NCBI RefSeq assembly: GCF_017833035.1
Contig: NZ_JAFIBM010000001.1
Location: 744,001-808,000, forward strand
Source of the DNA: Frigoribacterium sp. PvP032
GTDB taxonomy: Bacteria > Actinomycetota > Actinomycetes > Actinomycetales > Microbacteriaceae
Length of the DNA: 64,000 nt
Reading direction: 5' to 3'
Of this stretch, positions 20,472-28,331 are shown one piece after another (the stretch's first letter is position 1; each line of letters starts with the position of its first letter). A program made the position numbers and the translations under genes. Under the pieces are notes generated by a model. It made no database searches and was not told where the DNA came from. It saw only the letters and a list, made by a program, of their open reading frames with translations.

Positions 20472-20531
20472 GAACCGCGTTCCGAACCATGAACCGCGAC
20501 AAAACCCGGTTCATGGTTCGGAACGCGGTTC
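20472..20531. repeat. Intergenic palindrome, family B copy 2 (60 nt)
   Basis: The arms GAACCGCGTTCCGAACCATG... (20472-20498) and their complement (20505-20531) surround the loop ACAAAA. It has the same length and loop position as copy 1. It lies in the divergent gap between the AbiEi-like gene and glgX, so here it cannot simply be a terminator of a convergent pair. Confidence 0.9.
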
Positions 20532-20583
20532 GGGGCGGGCGGGAGGCGGGCGGGCGCGGGGTACAGAGGGCCGCGCGCTCAGG

Positions 20584-20614
20584 TTGGCCCCGCGGGCCGC
20601 TCAGCCTGTATGTC
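20584..20614 (+). promoter_or_regulatory. Possible promoter of glgX (leaderless)
   Basis: TTGGCC (20584-20589) and TATGTC (20609-20614) are weak -35/-10 candidates. The -10 ends 6 nt before the ATG at 20621 and there is no Shine-Dalgarno, which suggests a leaderless mRNA. Confidence 0.35.
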
Positions 20615-20620
20615 TGGTGC

Positions 20621-22684
20621 ATGACCGCTTCTCGCTCCCTGCCCTACCCCCTCGGCGTCACGCCCCTCGAGGGCGGCGGCGCCCACGTCGCCGTGTACTC
20701 CGAGACCGCCGACCAGATCTGGTTCTGCCTGTTCGACGACGCGGAGGACGGCACCGCCGGCACCGAGACCCGCTTCGAGCTCACCGAGCGCACCGGCCAC
20801 GTGTTCCACACCGTCGTCGAGGAGGCGCGCGTCGGCTCCCGCTACGGCCTGCGTGTCGCAGGCCCCTGGGACCCGGCCGCCGGCCTCCGCCACAACGTCA
20901 ACAAGCTGCTGCTCGACCCGTACGCCACGGCCCTCGACGGCCGCTTCGACTGGGGCCAGGCCGTCTTCGGGCACGACATGGACGAGCCCGAGACCATGGA
21001 CACGACCGACTCCGCGTCGGCCATGCCGCGCAACGTGATCGCCGACCGCGACTTCGACTGGGGCTCCGACGAGCGCCCGCTGACCACCCTCGAGGAGACG
21101 GTCGTCTACGAGGTCCACGTCAAGGGCTTCACGCAGGCGCACCCGGACGTGCCCGAGGAGATCCGCGGCACCTACGCGGGCCTCGCGCACCCGGCCGCGA
21201 TCAAGTACTTCACCGACCTCGGCGTCACCGCCGTCGAGCTGCTGCCGACGCACCAGTTCGTGCAGGACAGCCACCTCGAGGAGAAGGGCCTCCGCAACTA
21301 CTGGGGCTACAACTCCATCGGCTTCTTCGCGCCGCACGACGAGTACGCGTCGGAGGCGGCAGGCACGCGGGGCGGCCAGGTCGCGGAGTTCAAGGCGATG
21401 GTCAAGGCGTTCCACGAGGCCGGCCTCGAGGTGTGGATGGACGTCGTCTACAACCACACGGCGGAGGGCAACCACATGGGCCCGACGATCTCGTTCAAGG
21501 GCATCGACAACGCCGCCTACTACCGCCTGGTCGAGGGCGAGGAGTCGGCGTACTTCGACACCACCGGCACCGGCAACAGCCTGAACGTCAGCCACCCGGC
21601 GGCGCTCGGCCTGATCATGGACAGCCTCCGCTACTGGGTCACCGAGATGCACGTCGACGGCTTCCGCTTCGACCTCGCGACGACGCTGACCCGTCAGGGC
21701 GGCGAGGCCAGCGAGCACAGCGCGTTCCTCACGCTGATCCACCAGGACCCGGTGCTGCAGAGCGTCAAGATGATCGCCGAGCCGTGGGACACCGCCGGCT
21801 ACCAGGTGGGCGGCTTCCCCGCCGACTGGTCGGAGTGGAACGGCAAGTTCCGCGACGACGTCCGTGAGTTCTGGAACGGCGAGCCCGGCGTCCTGTCGAC
21901 CTTCTCCGACCGCGTGCTCGGCAGCCCCGACGTCTACGAGGACTCGCGCCGCTCGCCCCTGTCGAGCGTCAACTTCGTCACGGCGCACGACGGCTTCACG
22001 CTCGCCGACCTCACGATGTACGCGGAGAAGCACAACGACGCGAACGGCGAGGACAACAACGACGGCGAGAGCGACAACAAGTCGTTCAACGGCGGCGTCG
22101 AGGGGCCGACCGACGACGGTGCCGTCAACGAGTACCGCGACCGCCAGCGCCGCAACTTCCTCGGGACGCTGCTGATCAGCGCCGGCGTGCCGATGATCCT
22201 CGGCGGCGACGAGATCGCTCGCAGCCAGGGCGGCAACAACAACGCGTACTGCCAGGACAGCGAGATCTCGTGGTTCGACTGGGAGCGCGCCGACCGCGAC
22301 CTGCTCGCCTTCACGACCGAGCTCATCACGCTGCGTCGTGAGAACCCGGCGCTGCGTCCCGACTGGTTCCGCTACGCGCCCGAGGTCGAGAGCGACGACC
22401 ACGTGCAGGTGCGACGCGCCGACGACCACTCGTTCTCGACGGGCGACTGGCAGCAGGGCGAGAACAAGGCGATCACGTTCGTGCTGACCCACAAGAACGC
22501 TGACGCCTTCGCCTACCTCACCAACGGCTCGACCAGCGTCGTCGAGTTCCAGGTGCCCGAGGCGCCGCACGGCGAGTGGGAGCTCGCGAGCTCCAGCGAT
22601 CCCGACCAGCAGGTCGAGGGGCCGGTGACGACGCTTCTCGTCCGCGACGCGAGTTTCACGCTGCTCCGCAGCCGCGCCTCCTAG
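20621..22684 (+). CDS. glgX: Glycogen debranching enzyme GlgX (isoamylase-type)
   Basis: A 687-residue GH13 enzyme that cuts alpha-1,6 branches of glycogen or limit dextrins. It has an N-terminal CBM48/isoamylase domain (about 8-110) and a catalytic barrel with VYEVHVKGFT, MDVVYNHTAEGN, nucleophile D351 in FRFDLATTL, acid E387 in IAEPWD and D457 in TAHDGFTLADL. The ATG at 20621 is chosen because the conserved N-terminus (PLGVTPLEGGGAHVAVYSE) starts right after it. Two hairpins follow the gene. Confidence 0.95.
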   Translation: MTASRSLPYPLGVTPLEGGGAHVAVYSETADQIWFCLFDDAEDGTAGTETRFELTERTGHVFHTVVEEARVGSRYGLRVAGPWDPAAGLRHNVNKLLLDPYATALDGRFDWGQAVFGHDMDEPETMDTTDSASAMPRNVIADRDFDWGSDERPLTTLEETVVYEVHVKGFTQAHPDVPEEIRGTYAGLAHPAAIKYFTDLGVTAVELLPTHQFVQDSHLEEKGLRNYWGYNSIGFFAPHDEYASEAAGTRGGQVAEFKAMVKAFHEAGLEVWMDVVYNHTAEGNHMGPTISFKGIDNAAYYRLVEGEESAYFDTTGTGNSLNVSHPAALGLIMDSLRYWVTEMHVDGFRFDLATTLTRQGGEASEHSAFLTLIHQDPVLQSVKMIAEPWDTAGYQVGGFPADWSEWNGKFRDDVREFWNGEPGVLSTFSDRVLGSPDVYEDSRRSPLSSVNFVTAHDGFTLADLTMYAEKHNDANGEDNNDGESDNKSFNGGVEGPTDDGAVNEYRDRQRRNFLGTLLISAGVPMILGGDEIARSQGGNNNAYCQDSEISWFDWERADRDLLAFTTELITLRRENPALRPDWFRYAPEVESDDHVQVRRADDHSFSTGDWQQGENKAITFVLTHKNADAFAYLTNGSTSVVEFQVPEAPHGEWELASSSDPDQQVEGPVTTLLVRDASFTLLRSRAS

Positions 22685-22699
22685 GCAGGGCCGGGGCCG

Positions 22700-22730
22700 A
22701 CCCGAGGAGGCGCGCGTCGCCTCCTCGGGT
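22700..22730. terminator. Hairpin after glgX
   Basis: ACCCGAGGAGGCG (22700-22712) pairs perfectly with CGCCTCCTCGGGT (22718-22730) over a 5-nt loop, 16 nt after the glgX stop. Both arms contain the octamer AGGAGGCG that is overrepresented in this window. Confidence 0.75.
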
Positions 22731-22764
22731 CAGGTCACGTCGGTCTCGAGAACTGGAACGAGAA

Positions 22765-22804
22765 CGCCGGAGGGCGGGCACCCTGCGGTGCCCGCCCTCC
22801 GGCG
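22765..22804. terminator. Strong bidirectional hairpin between convergent genes
   Basis: A perfect 17-bp stem, CGCCGGAGGGCGGGCAC (22765-22781) with its complement (22788-22804), and a 6-nt loop. It lies between glgX and the convergent small gene ending at 22824. Confidence 0.8.
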
Positions 22805-22823
22805 TGTGGTGCGGGCGGCGGCG

Positions 22824-23099
22824 TCAGGCCGTCGCGAGCTGACGAGCCGGCTCGACGAAGAAGTCGGCGTAGGACGGGCCGGCGGAGACGACGGCCGCGC
22901 GGGGAGCTCGCGAGGTGCTGCGGCGCTTCGGGTACGCGGCGATGCGCACCGGGGCGACGCTGGACTCGCGTCGGTAGGAGCTGTCGCTCGTGACGTCGAC
23001 CCGGGAGCGGACGTGCCGGACGAGCCGCTCCGGGGCGAGGGCCGCGAGGTCGCGGGCCGACAGGGAGCGGACGGGGGAGCGGGGTGTTGCTGCGGACAT
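22824..23099 (-). CDS. Hypothetical protein, 91 residues, basic
   Basis: I do not recognise it. From the ATG at 23099 it reads MSAATPRSPVRSLSARDLAA and ends PSYADFFVEPARQLATA. It is Arg/Ser/Ala-rich with no membrane segment or signal peptide. The N-terminal third could form an amphipathic helix (ARDLAALAPERLVRHVRSRV). An in-frame start at 23174 would add 25 residues, but these look less protein-like. The strong hairpin downstream supports a real transcription unit. Confidence 0.55.
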   Translation of the reverse strand: MSAATPRSPVRSLSARDLAALAPERLVRHVRSRVDVTSDSSYRRESSVAPVRIAAYPKRRSTSRAPRAAVVSAGPSYADFFVEPARQLATA

Positions 23100-23321
23100 G
23101 TTCGGCTCATTCCCGGCGCCCTGCGAACGCCTGATCGAACTGCGGATGATGATCGTGCCGCCGTGAACCGGCACGTTCCCACTGTCGCAGTCGACCCCGA
23201 AAGTGTCTAGCTCACCTAACTATTGTTCGCGTCGCGGATACCCGTCCTGGCGTCGAGCCGAGTCGCGCCGGGTCGCGCCGGGTTGCGCCGGGTCGAGTCG
23301 AGTCGGGTCGGACCTGCCGGG

Positions 23322-24224
23322 TCAGGAGCGGCGGTCGACCAGGGCGTCGGCCAGCTGCCGTGTGACCTCGGCGTCGATCGCGACCGGCTCGCCGTCCAGC
23401 GACGAGAGCGGAGCCACGAGCCGGCCGCTCGACACGAGCCAGAGCGCGTCGGCACGGCGCACCTCGTCCATCGTCAGCAGCACCTCGGCGACCTCGTGCC
23501 CGAGCGAGCGGAGGATCTCGAAGGCGGCGGCCTGGGTCGTCCCCTCGAGGATCCCCTGGTCGGTGCGGGGCGTCACGTACACGCCGTCGAGGCGGGCGAT
23601 CAGCGACGCCGACGGCCCCTCGAGCGCGTAGCCGTCGCTGCTCACGAAGAGCACGTCGTCGGCACCCCGGCGCGCTGCCTCGCGCAGCACGCTCTTGTTG
23701 ACGGCGTACGAGAGCGTCTTGGCGCCCTGCAGCAGCCACGGCGACGTCTGCGCGACGTCGTGGCGGTAGCCGCGGTCGAGCGACACGACACGGATGCCGT
23801 GCACGCGCTCGTCGTCGTGGTCGGGCATCAGCTCGGTCCGCACCCACGCGGTCGGCGATCCGTCGCCTCCTTCGACGCCTCGCGTCACGACCAGCTTCTG
23901 CAGGAGGAGCGGCGCAGGCTCGTGCAGCCTCGCCGACTCGAGGCAGGCGGCCCGGATCACGTCGAGGTCGAGCTCGGGCAGGTCGAGCAGCGCCGCCGAG
24001 CGTGCGAGCCGGGCGAGGTGCGGCTCGAGGGCCTGGATCGAGCCGTGCGAGACGCCGAGCCCCTCGAAGATCCCGTCGCCGCGCGTGACGCCGAGGTCGG
24101 TGACGTGGATCGTGTGCTCGGACGGGTCGACGACCCGCCAGCCCGTCTCGCCGGGAGCGAGCGGCGGCCCGCCCGCAGCGGCTCGGTCGATCATCACGAG
24201 CACGGGAGGAGCGGAGGCGGTCAT
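23322..24224 (-). CDS. Aminodeoxychorismate lyase-like, class IV aminotransferase fold
   Basis: A 301-residue PLP enzyme of fold type IV. The PLP Lys is K169 in QGAKTLSYAVNKS. VTDLGVTRGDGIFEGL near residue 45, LEGPSASL and the C-terminal GILEGTTQAAAFEI phosphate-binding loop are typical. The best match is PabC, which makes 4-aminobenzoate for folate; a branched-chain or D-amino acid aminotransferase is the alternative. The ATG at 24224 gives the usual length. The adjacent upstream region carries the GACGAWCTAG repeats. Confidence 0.82.
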   Translation of the reverse strand: MTASAPPVLVMIDRAAAGGPPLAPGETGWRVVDPSEHTIHVTDLGVTRGDGIFEGLGVSHGSIQALEPHLARLARSAALLDLPELDLDVIRAACLESARLHEPAPLLLQKLVVTRGVEGGDGSPTAWVRTELMPDHDDERVHGIRVVSLDRGYRHDVAQTSPWLLQGAKTLSYAVNKSVLREAARRGADDVLFVSSDGYALEGPSASLIARLDGVYVTPRTDQGILEGTTQAAAFEILRSLGHEVAEVLLTMDEVRRADALWLVSSGRLVAPLSSLDGEPVAIDAEVTRQLADALVDRRS

Positions 24225-24277
24225 GGGGGCGACGCTAGCAGCGGGCCGCGGGCGGAGGGCAGGCCGCTCGACGGTCA

Positions 24278-24303
24278 CTAGACGAACTAGTCAGACGATC
24301 TAG
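24278..24303. promoter_or_regulatory. Tandem GACGAWCTAG sites, possible operator
   Basis: GACGAACTAG (24281-24290) and GACGATCTAG (24294-24303) form a direct repeat with a 13-nt period, preceded by another CTAG at 24278. CTAG is usually rare in GC-rich genomes, so three copies within 26 nt stand out. The site lies 57 nt upstream of the PabC-like gene on the minus strand and upstream of the candidate RNA on the plus strand. Confidence 0.45.
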
Positions 24304-24314
24304 CGGAAATGGAT

Positions 24315-24375
24315 GTTGACCAGGCTTTTCTCGCGGAGTCAACCCCTGTCGCGGTGTCGCGCGCGGCCGTAGGCT
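24315..24375 (+). promoter_or_regulatory. Possible promoter of the structured RNA
   Basis: An inverted repeat GTTGAC (24315-24320) / GTCAAC (24338-24343) precedes TGTCGC (24348-24353) and TAGGCT (24370-24375) at 16-nt spacing, a reasonable actinobacterial -35/-10 pair. Transcription would start near 24382. Confidence 0.35.
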
Positions 24376-24381
24376 GGCGGA

Positions 24382-24740
24382 GCCCGCCTCGCGCAGGCAC
24401 GTGGCTCTCCGCACCGTCGGAGCTTCACGCAGGGACGATCTCTGCGGAGGGTCACGAGGGGCCGCCTCGGTCGTGCAGGGCCATGCGCCCCTCCAGGGAG
24501 GGGCCGCGCTCCCCGAGCGAGGAGCGCGACCCGGATGCCGTTCCGCGAGCGTGAGCTTCACGGGCAGGGAACGCTCGCGGGGAGCGACATCCTGTGGGAC
24601 CGGTGAGGTCCCGACCCGACAAGGCTACGCGTTCCGTCGAGTCCCCCGGAAGGGGGCCAGCGGACGCGCACGGCATGCACAGGCTGCGCGGAGCAGCCCG
24701 GCCGCGGCCCGTACCCCGGCGAGGTCCCCCGTCCTGCCCA
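24382..24740 (+). ncRNA. Candidate structured RNA with twin identical-loop hairpins
   Basis: This stretch has no convincing coding frame but folds into consecutive hairpins. Hairpin 1 (24401-24455) has a 12-bp stem and the loop GAGCTTCACGCAGGGA. Hairpin 2 (24543-24580) has a perfect 10-bp stem and the loop GAGCTTCACGGGCAGGGA. Others are GCCCCTCC-AG-GGAGGGGC, GGGACC-GGTGA-GGTCCC and CCCCC-GGAA-GGGGG inside a CGCG(T)TCCG/CGGACGCG stem. CCTCGC (24387) can pair with GCGAGG (24719). It is either an independent small RNA or a long leader of the HAD gene. It lacks the conserved motifs of RNase P RNA, tmRNA and SRP RNA. Confidence 0.55.
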
Positions 24741-24763
24741 CGACCGTGCGACAGACTGGCGCC

Positions 24764-25432
24764 ATGAGCACCGAGCAGCCCCGCACGACCCTGACCGCCC
24801 GGGCGGTCGTCTTCGACATGGACGGGACGCTCGTCGACTCGACCGCCCTGGTCGAGCGCATCTGGACCGAGTGGTGCGGCCCGCTCGGCCTGCACCCGGG
24901 CGAGGTGCTCGCCTTCGCGCACGGTCGGCAGACCGCGGACACGGTCAGGCGGTTCCTGCCCGAGCTGGACGAGGAGGCGGTGCTGCGGCACGTCGACGCG
25001 CTGCTGTCGGTCGAGGGCGAGGCCCCCGACGGCGTGGTGGAGATCCCCGGCGCCGCCGCGTTCGTCGCCGCGCTGCCCGGGCAGCTCGTCGCGCTGGTGA
25101 CGAGCGCCCCGGGGGACATCGCGCGGAGCCGCACCGCCGTCGCGGGGGTCGGGCTGCCCGCGGTCGTGCTCGCCTCCGAGGACGTGCCGGCCGGCAAGCC
25201 CGCTCCCGACGGGTACCTGCGGGCGGCCGAGCTGCTGGGCGTCGAGCCGGGCGACGTCGTCGTCTTCGAGGACGCGGAGGCGGGGCTGCAGGCCGCACGC
25301 GCCTCTGGGGCCCAGGTCGTGGTCGTGGGCGACCACGGCGGGCCGGCCGCCGAGGGGCTGACGCGCATCACGGACTACCGCGGCGCCGTGGTCGAGCTCG
25401 GCGACGACGGGCTGCTCACGATCACGCTCTGA
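24764..25432 (+). CDS. HAD superfamily IA sugar-phosphate phosphatase-like
   Basis: A 222-residue HAD hydrolase. The nucleophile motif is FDMDGTLVDS (D18, D20), motif II is VTSAP, motif III lies at AGKPAPDGYL and motif IV is VVFEDAEAGLQAA. The alpha-helical cap after residue 25 places it in subfamily IA with the DL-glycerol-3-phosphatase/2-deoxyglucose-6-phosphatase group, so it probably removes phosphate from a small sugar phosphate. The ATG at 24764 follows the candidate RNA directly and no good Shine-Dalgarno is present. Confidence 0.88.
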   Translation: MSTEQPRTTLTARAVVFDMDGTLVDSTALVERIWTEWCGPLGLHPGEVLAFAHGRQTADTVRRFLPELDEEAVLRHVDALLSVEGEAPDGVVEIPGAAAFVAALPGQLVALVTSAPGDIARSRTAVAGVGLPAVVLASEDVPAGKPAPDGYLRAAELLGVEPGDVVVFEDAEAGLQAARASGAQVVVVGDHGGPAAEGLTRITDYRGAVVELGDDGLLTITL

Positions 25433-25459
25433 GCCAGGACGGCAGCGCCCGCGCGGCCG

Positions 25460-26476
25460 TCAGCCGCTGAGCGGGTGCGAGCCGGCGTGCGAGTCGCGCC
25501 GGCCGATCGCGCGGGCGAAGGCGCGCAGCGTGTCGCCGGAGGAGTGCCGCGGGGTCCAGCCGAGCTGCTCACGCGCGGCGTCCGTCGACATGACGGGGAC
25601 CTTGGCGGCGATGTCGAGCCAGCCGGGCTCCGTCGGCTGCAGGCGCAGCAGCCACGTCACGAGCGCCGCAGCGCGCATCACGCGGTAGGGCACCGGCAGC
25701 AGCCGCGTGCCGAACGCCTCCGCCACCATCTGGGGATCGACGATCGGCTCGGCCGCGAGGTTGAAGGCCCCGCCGACCCGGCGGTCGATCGCGCGCCAGA
25801 AGGCGTCGGCGACGTCGTCGGCGTGCACGACCTGCGACACGAAGCGCGGCGCGAGGGGGAGGAAGGGGAGGCGGTGGTGCTGCATCCACCGGGTGGGGAC
25901 CCAGCGGCCGAGGAACAGGCCGATGATCTCGCGCGCGGCGGCAGGCTGGAACACGAGCCCGGGACGCATCCGGGTCAGGACGACGTCGGGGTGCTTCACG
26001 GCCCACGCGTCCATCAGTCGTTCGTTGACCGCCTTGTGCTTCGAGTAGCTGGAGCGGCGGACGCCCTTGGTCTTGTAGGACTCCGAGACGCGACGCGACT
26101 TGGGGCCGCGGCTGTAGGCGCCGACGGACGACGCGACGAGCACGTGCGGCACCCCGGCCAGCGCGACGGCGTCGAGCACGTGCCGGGTGCCGACGACGTT
26201 GGTGCGCCACATCGCGTCGCGGTCGTGGCTCGGCTGGAGCGCCCAGCCGAGGTGCACGACGGCGTCGGCTCCGACGAACGCCCGTGCCAGCCGGTCGGGC
26301 GAGGCGTCGTCGCCGACGTCGATCGTGAACCACTGGACGTCGCCGTAGGGCGGCGAGGCCGTGCGGGGTGCACGGCGGGCGATGCCGACCAGCTCGGTGA
26401 CGTCGGCTTCGGACTGGAGCCGCGTCAACAGGGCCGTGCCCAGGTTGCCGGTGGCTCCGACGACGACCACGCGCAT
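25460..26476 (-). CDS. NAD-dependent epimerase/dehydratase family (extended SDR)
   Basis: A 338-residue extended short-chain dehydrogenase. The nucleotide motif GATGNLG lies at residues 7-13. SSVGAYS and a later SSYSKHK supply Ser and the YxxxK pair, and RPGLVFQPAA belongs to the substrate side. It acts on a nucleotide sugar or similar compound in the cytosol. The C-terminal half has a hydrophobic stretch (MRAAALVTWLLRL) seen in several actinobacterial relatives. The substrate is unknown. It stands alone on the minus strand. Confidence 0.85.
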   Translation of the reverse strand: MRVVVVGATGNLGTALLTRLQSEADVTELVGIARRAPRTASPPYGDVQWFTIDVGDDASPDRLARAFVGADAVVHLGWALQPSHDRDAMWRTNVVGTRHVLDAVALAGVPHVLVASSVGAYSRGPKSRRVSESYKTKGVRRSSYSKHKAVNERLMDAWAVKHPDVVLTRMRPGLVFQPAAAREIIGLFLGRWVPTRWMQHHRLPFLPLAPRFVSQVVHADDVADAFWRAIDRRVGGAFNLAAEPIVDPQMVAEAFGTRLLPVPYRVMRAAALVTWLLRLQPTEPGWLDIAAKVPVMSTDAAREQLGWTPRHSSGDTLRAFARAIGRRDSHAGSHPLSG

Positions 26477-26631
26477 GCTGCGGTCTCCCTCGCTTCGCTC
26501 TCGGAAAGATGTGGACGCCCTGACCTGCTCACGCTGGCCTGACGTCCCCTCGACCCTACGCGGAGCGCCTGGGCCGCCGCCCGGCGCCGCTCGCCGCGCG
26601 GCACCGCCCGTCGCGCGGCGGGCGCGTCAGT

Positions 26632-26688
26632 CGAGTTGCCCCGGAACGCTGCCTCGCGGCCGGCGAGGCGACATTTCGGGGCAACTCG
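26632..26688. repeat. Intergenic palindrome, family A copy 1 (57 nt)
   Basis: CGAGTTGCCCCG (26632-26643) and CGGGGCAACTCG (26677-26688) are perfect 12-nt terminal inverted repeats separated by exactly 33 nt. Inside is a second stem, GCCTCGC/GCGAGGC. The element lies between two minus-strand genes. Copies of the same total length lie at 36150 and 62389. Confidence 0.92.
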
Positions 26689-26759
26689 TCTCTCACCGGC
26701 GCGAGGGAGCGAGGGCGCGAGGGAGCGAGGGAGCGAAAGGGCGGGATTGCAGGAGGTGG

Positions 26760-27707
26760 TCAGGAGGAGGCAGGGACGCCGGCCGCTGCGGCGATGGTGC
26801 GCACCGCCTCCTCGTCGAGGACGAACACCTCGTCGCCGTCGTGCTCGTCGTGGGCCCGCACGGGCGTCGAGCGCACCGTGCCGTCGGGCAGCAGGTCGAC
26901 GACGAGGAACCCCGAGCCGCGCACGGCCCGCTCGGTGCCGTGCGGTGCGCAGACGTCGGTCTCGTTGGCGACGGCGGGCGCCACGAGCACGGGCACCCCC
27001 GCCAGGGAGCCGACCACGTGGCGGTGGTAGTGGCCGGCGAGGACGACGCGGACGTCGGTCTCCTCGACGACCGCGGCCAGCGCCTCCGGGGCCTGCAGCG
27101 CCAGCGACTGGTGCAGGGTCGTGGGCGCCGGGAGCGGCGGGTGGTGCAGCACGAGCACCGTGCCGCGCGGCGCGGGCTCGGCGAGCAGGTCGCGGAGGAG
27201 GTCGAGCTGCTCCGGGCGGAGCAGGCCGTAGCCCGCCCGCGGCACCGAGGTGTCGAGGGTCACGACGCGCCAGCCGTCGACGAGCGAGACGCCGTCGACC
27301 GGGTGCGCGGGGTCGTGCTGCGCGGGGTCGTGCTGTGCGGGCCCCGGGTGCGCGGGGTCGTGCCGGAGCGCGTCGCGCCCGAGGTGGCCGTCGCCGAGCA
27401 CCTCCGTGAAGCCGGCACGCAGGTCGTGGTTGCCGGGCACGAGCACGACGTCGACCTGCTCGTCCCGGCGCGCGGCCCAGCCCGCGAGGCGATCACGCAG
27501 CAGCTCGTAGGAGGCGGTGCTCCCGTCGTCCGACAGGTCGCCCGAGCCGACCAGCAGCCGGGCGCCCTCGACCCTGGCCGCCTCGGCGAGGACGCGGTCG
27601 AGCGCGGCCAGCGTGTCGACCGAGCCCTGGTGCAGGCTCCCGTCGCCGCTCAGGTGGGAGTCGCTGAGGTGGACGACGCGCAGGGCTCCGGACGGCAGGG
27701 CGAACAT
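26760..27707 (-). CDS. Metallophosphoesterase (calcineurin-like), CpdA-like
   Basis: A 315-residue binuclear metallophosphoesterase. All blocks are present: LSDSHLSGDG (D-x-H), GSGDLSDDGS (GD), VPGNHDLR (GNHD), VLHHPPLP (H) and AGHYHRHV (GHxH). The order and length fit class III 3',5'-cyclic nucleotide phosphodiesterases such as CpdA. A His/Pro/Ala-rich insert after the GNHD block is encoded by a 15-bp DNA repeat (27301-27362). It stands alone and its physiological substrate is uncertain. Confidence 0.88.
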   Translation of the reverse strand: MFALPSGALRVVHLSDSHLSGDGSLHQGSVDTLAALDRVLAEAARVEGARLLVGSGDLSDDGSTASYELLRDRLAGWAARRDEQVDVVLVPGNHDLRAGFTEVLGDGHLGRDALRHDPAHPGPAQHDPAQHDPAHPVDGVSLVDGWRVVTLDTSVPRAGYGLLRPEQLDLLRDLLAEPAPRGTVLVLHHPPLPAPTTLHQSLALQAPEALAAVVEETDVRVVLAGHYHRHVVGSLAGVPVLVAPAVANETDVCAPHGTERAVRGSGFLVVDLLPDGTVRSTPVRAHDEHDGDEVFVLDEEAVRTIAAAAGVPASS

Positions 27708-27747
27708 GCGCCGACCCTACTGGCCGTCGCCGCGCCTCAGGTGCTGC

Positions 27748-28164
27748 CTAGGCCAGGAACTGCTCGACGGGGCCGAGGCGGGCGTCGAGCTTGGCTCCGA
27801 GCTCGGCGAACATCGCGGTGACCGCCTCCCACTGCTCGTGCGAGGGGTTCTGCGGCTCGACGTAGAGGCCGTAGAAACGACGGCCGAGCGCGAGGGTCTC
27901 CAGCAGGACCGTCTCGGTGTCGTCGAGGAACTGCGTGCCGTCCTTGTTCAGGTCGGAGGGCGAGACGTTCAGGCCGGTCAAGGTGCGGAATCCGTTCGCC
28001 GTGAGCGCCTTCGCGGTGGCCGAGCGCGACAGCCTGGGCAGCCGCTGCCGACCACCCTGGGGGTCGCCGTGGATCGTGCTCGCCTCGAGGCGCGCCCGCA
28101 CGTGCGCGAACACGAGCTCCGGCTCGAGCACGGGGTGGGTGCCCGGGGGCGGAGGGGTGGCCAT
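27748..28164 (-). CDS. Hypothetical protein, 138 residues
   Basis: I do not recognise a family. The protein is soluble and mixed alpha/beta, with no signal peptide or membrane segment. Notable segments are LTANGFRTLTGLNVSP, DLNKDGTQFLDDTETVLLE and RRFYGLYVEPQNPSHEQWE. The acidic, Gly-containing DLNKDGTQF loop superficially resembles an EF-hand, but the rest of the loop does not fit. ATG start at 28164. The downstream neighbour is the phosphoesterase on the same strand, 40 nt away. Confidence 0.7.
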   Translation of the reverse strand: MATPPPPGTHPVLEPELVFAHVRARLEASTIHGDPQGGRQRLPRLSRSATAKALTANGFRTLTGLNVSPSDLNKDGTQFLDDTETVLLETLALGRRFYGLYVEPQNPSHEQWEAVTAMFAELGAKLDARLGPVEQFLA

Positions 28165-28331
28165 GTGTCCACTGTGGCAGGGCCTGCGTCGCGCGGTCAG
28201 GCCCAGTTCGGGGCCGACCCGGTCAGGGGTGGTGGCGCCTCCTCGACGCTGTCATCATGCCGGGAGGCAGCGCGGTCGCCGGCCCACGCCGCCCTCCCGA
28301 CGTGCCGGCGACACGACCGAGGGAGCACTCG

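Noticed and set aside
23203-23219. An iron-box-like TTAGGTGAGCTAG upstream of the small gene at 22824-23099
   Set aside because: Only one half matches the DtxR/IdeR consensus, and the gene has no link to iron.
24382-24740. RNase P RNA, tmRNA or SRP RNA as identity of the structured region
   Set aside because: None of the conserved blocks (the GAGGAAAGTCC core of RNase P, the tmRNA ends, or the GGAA-AGCAGCC helix of SRP RNA) is present on either strand.
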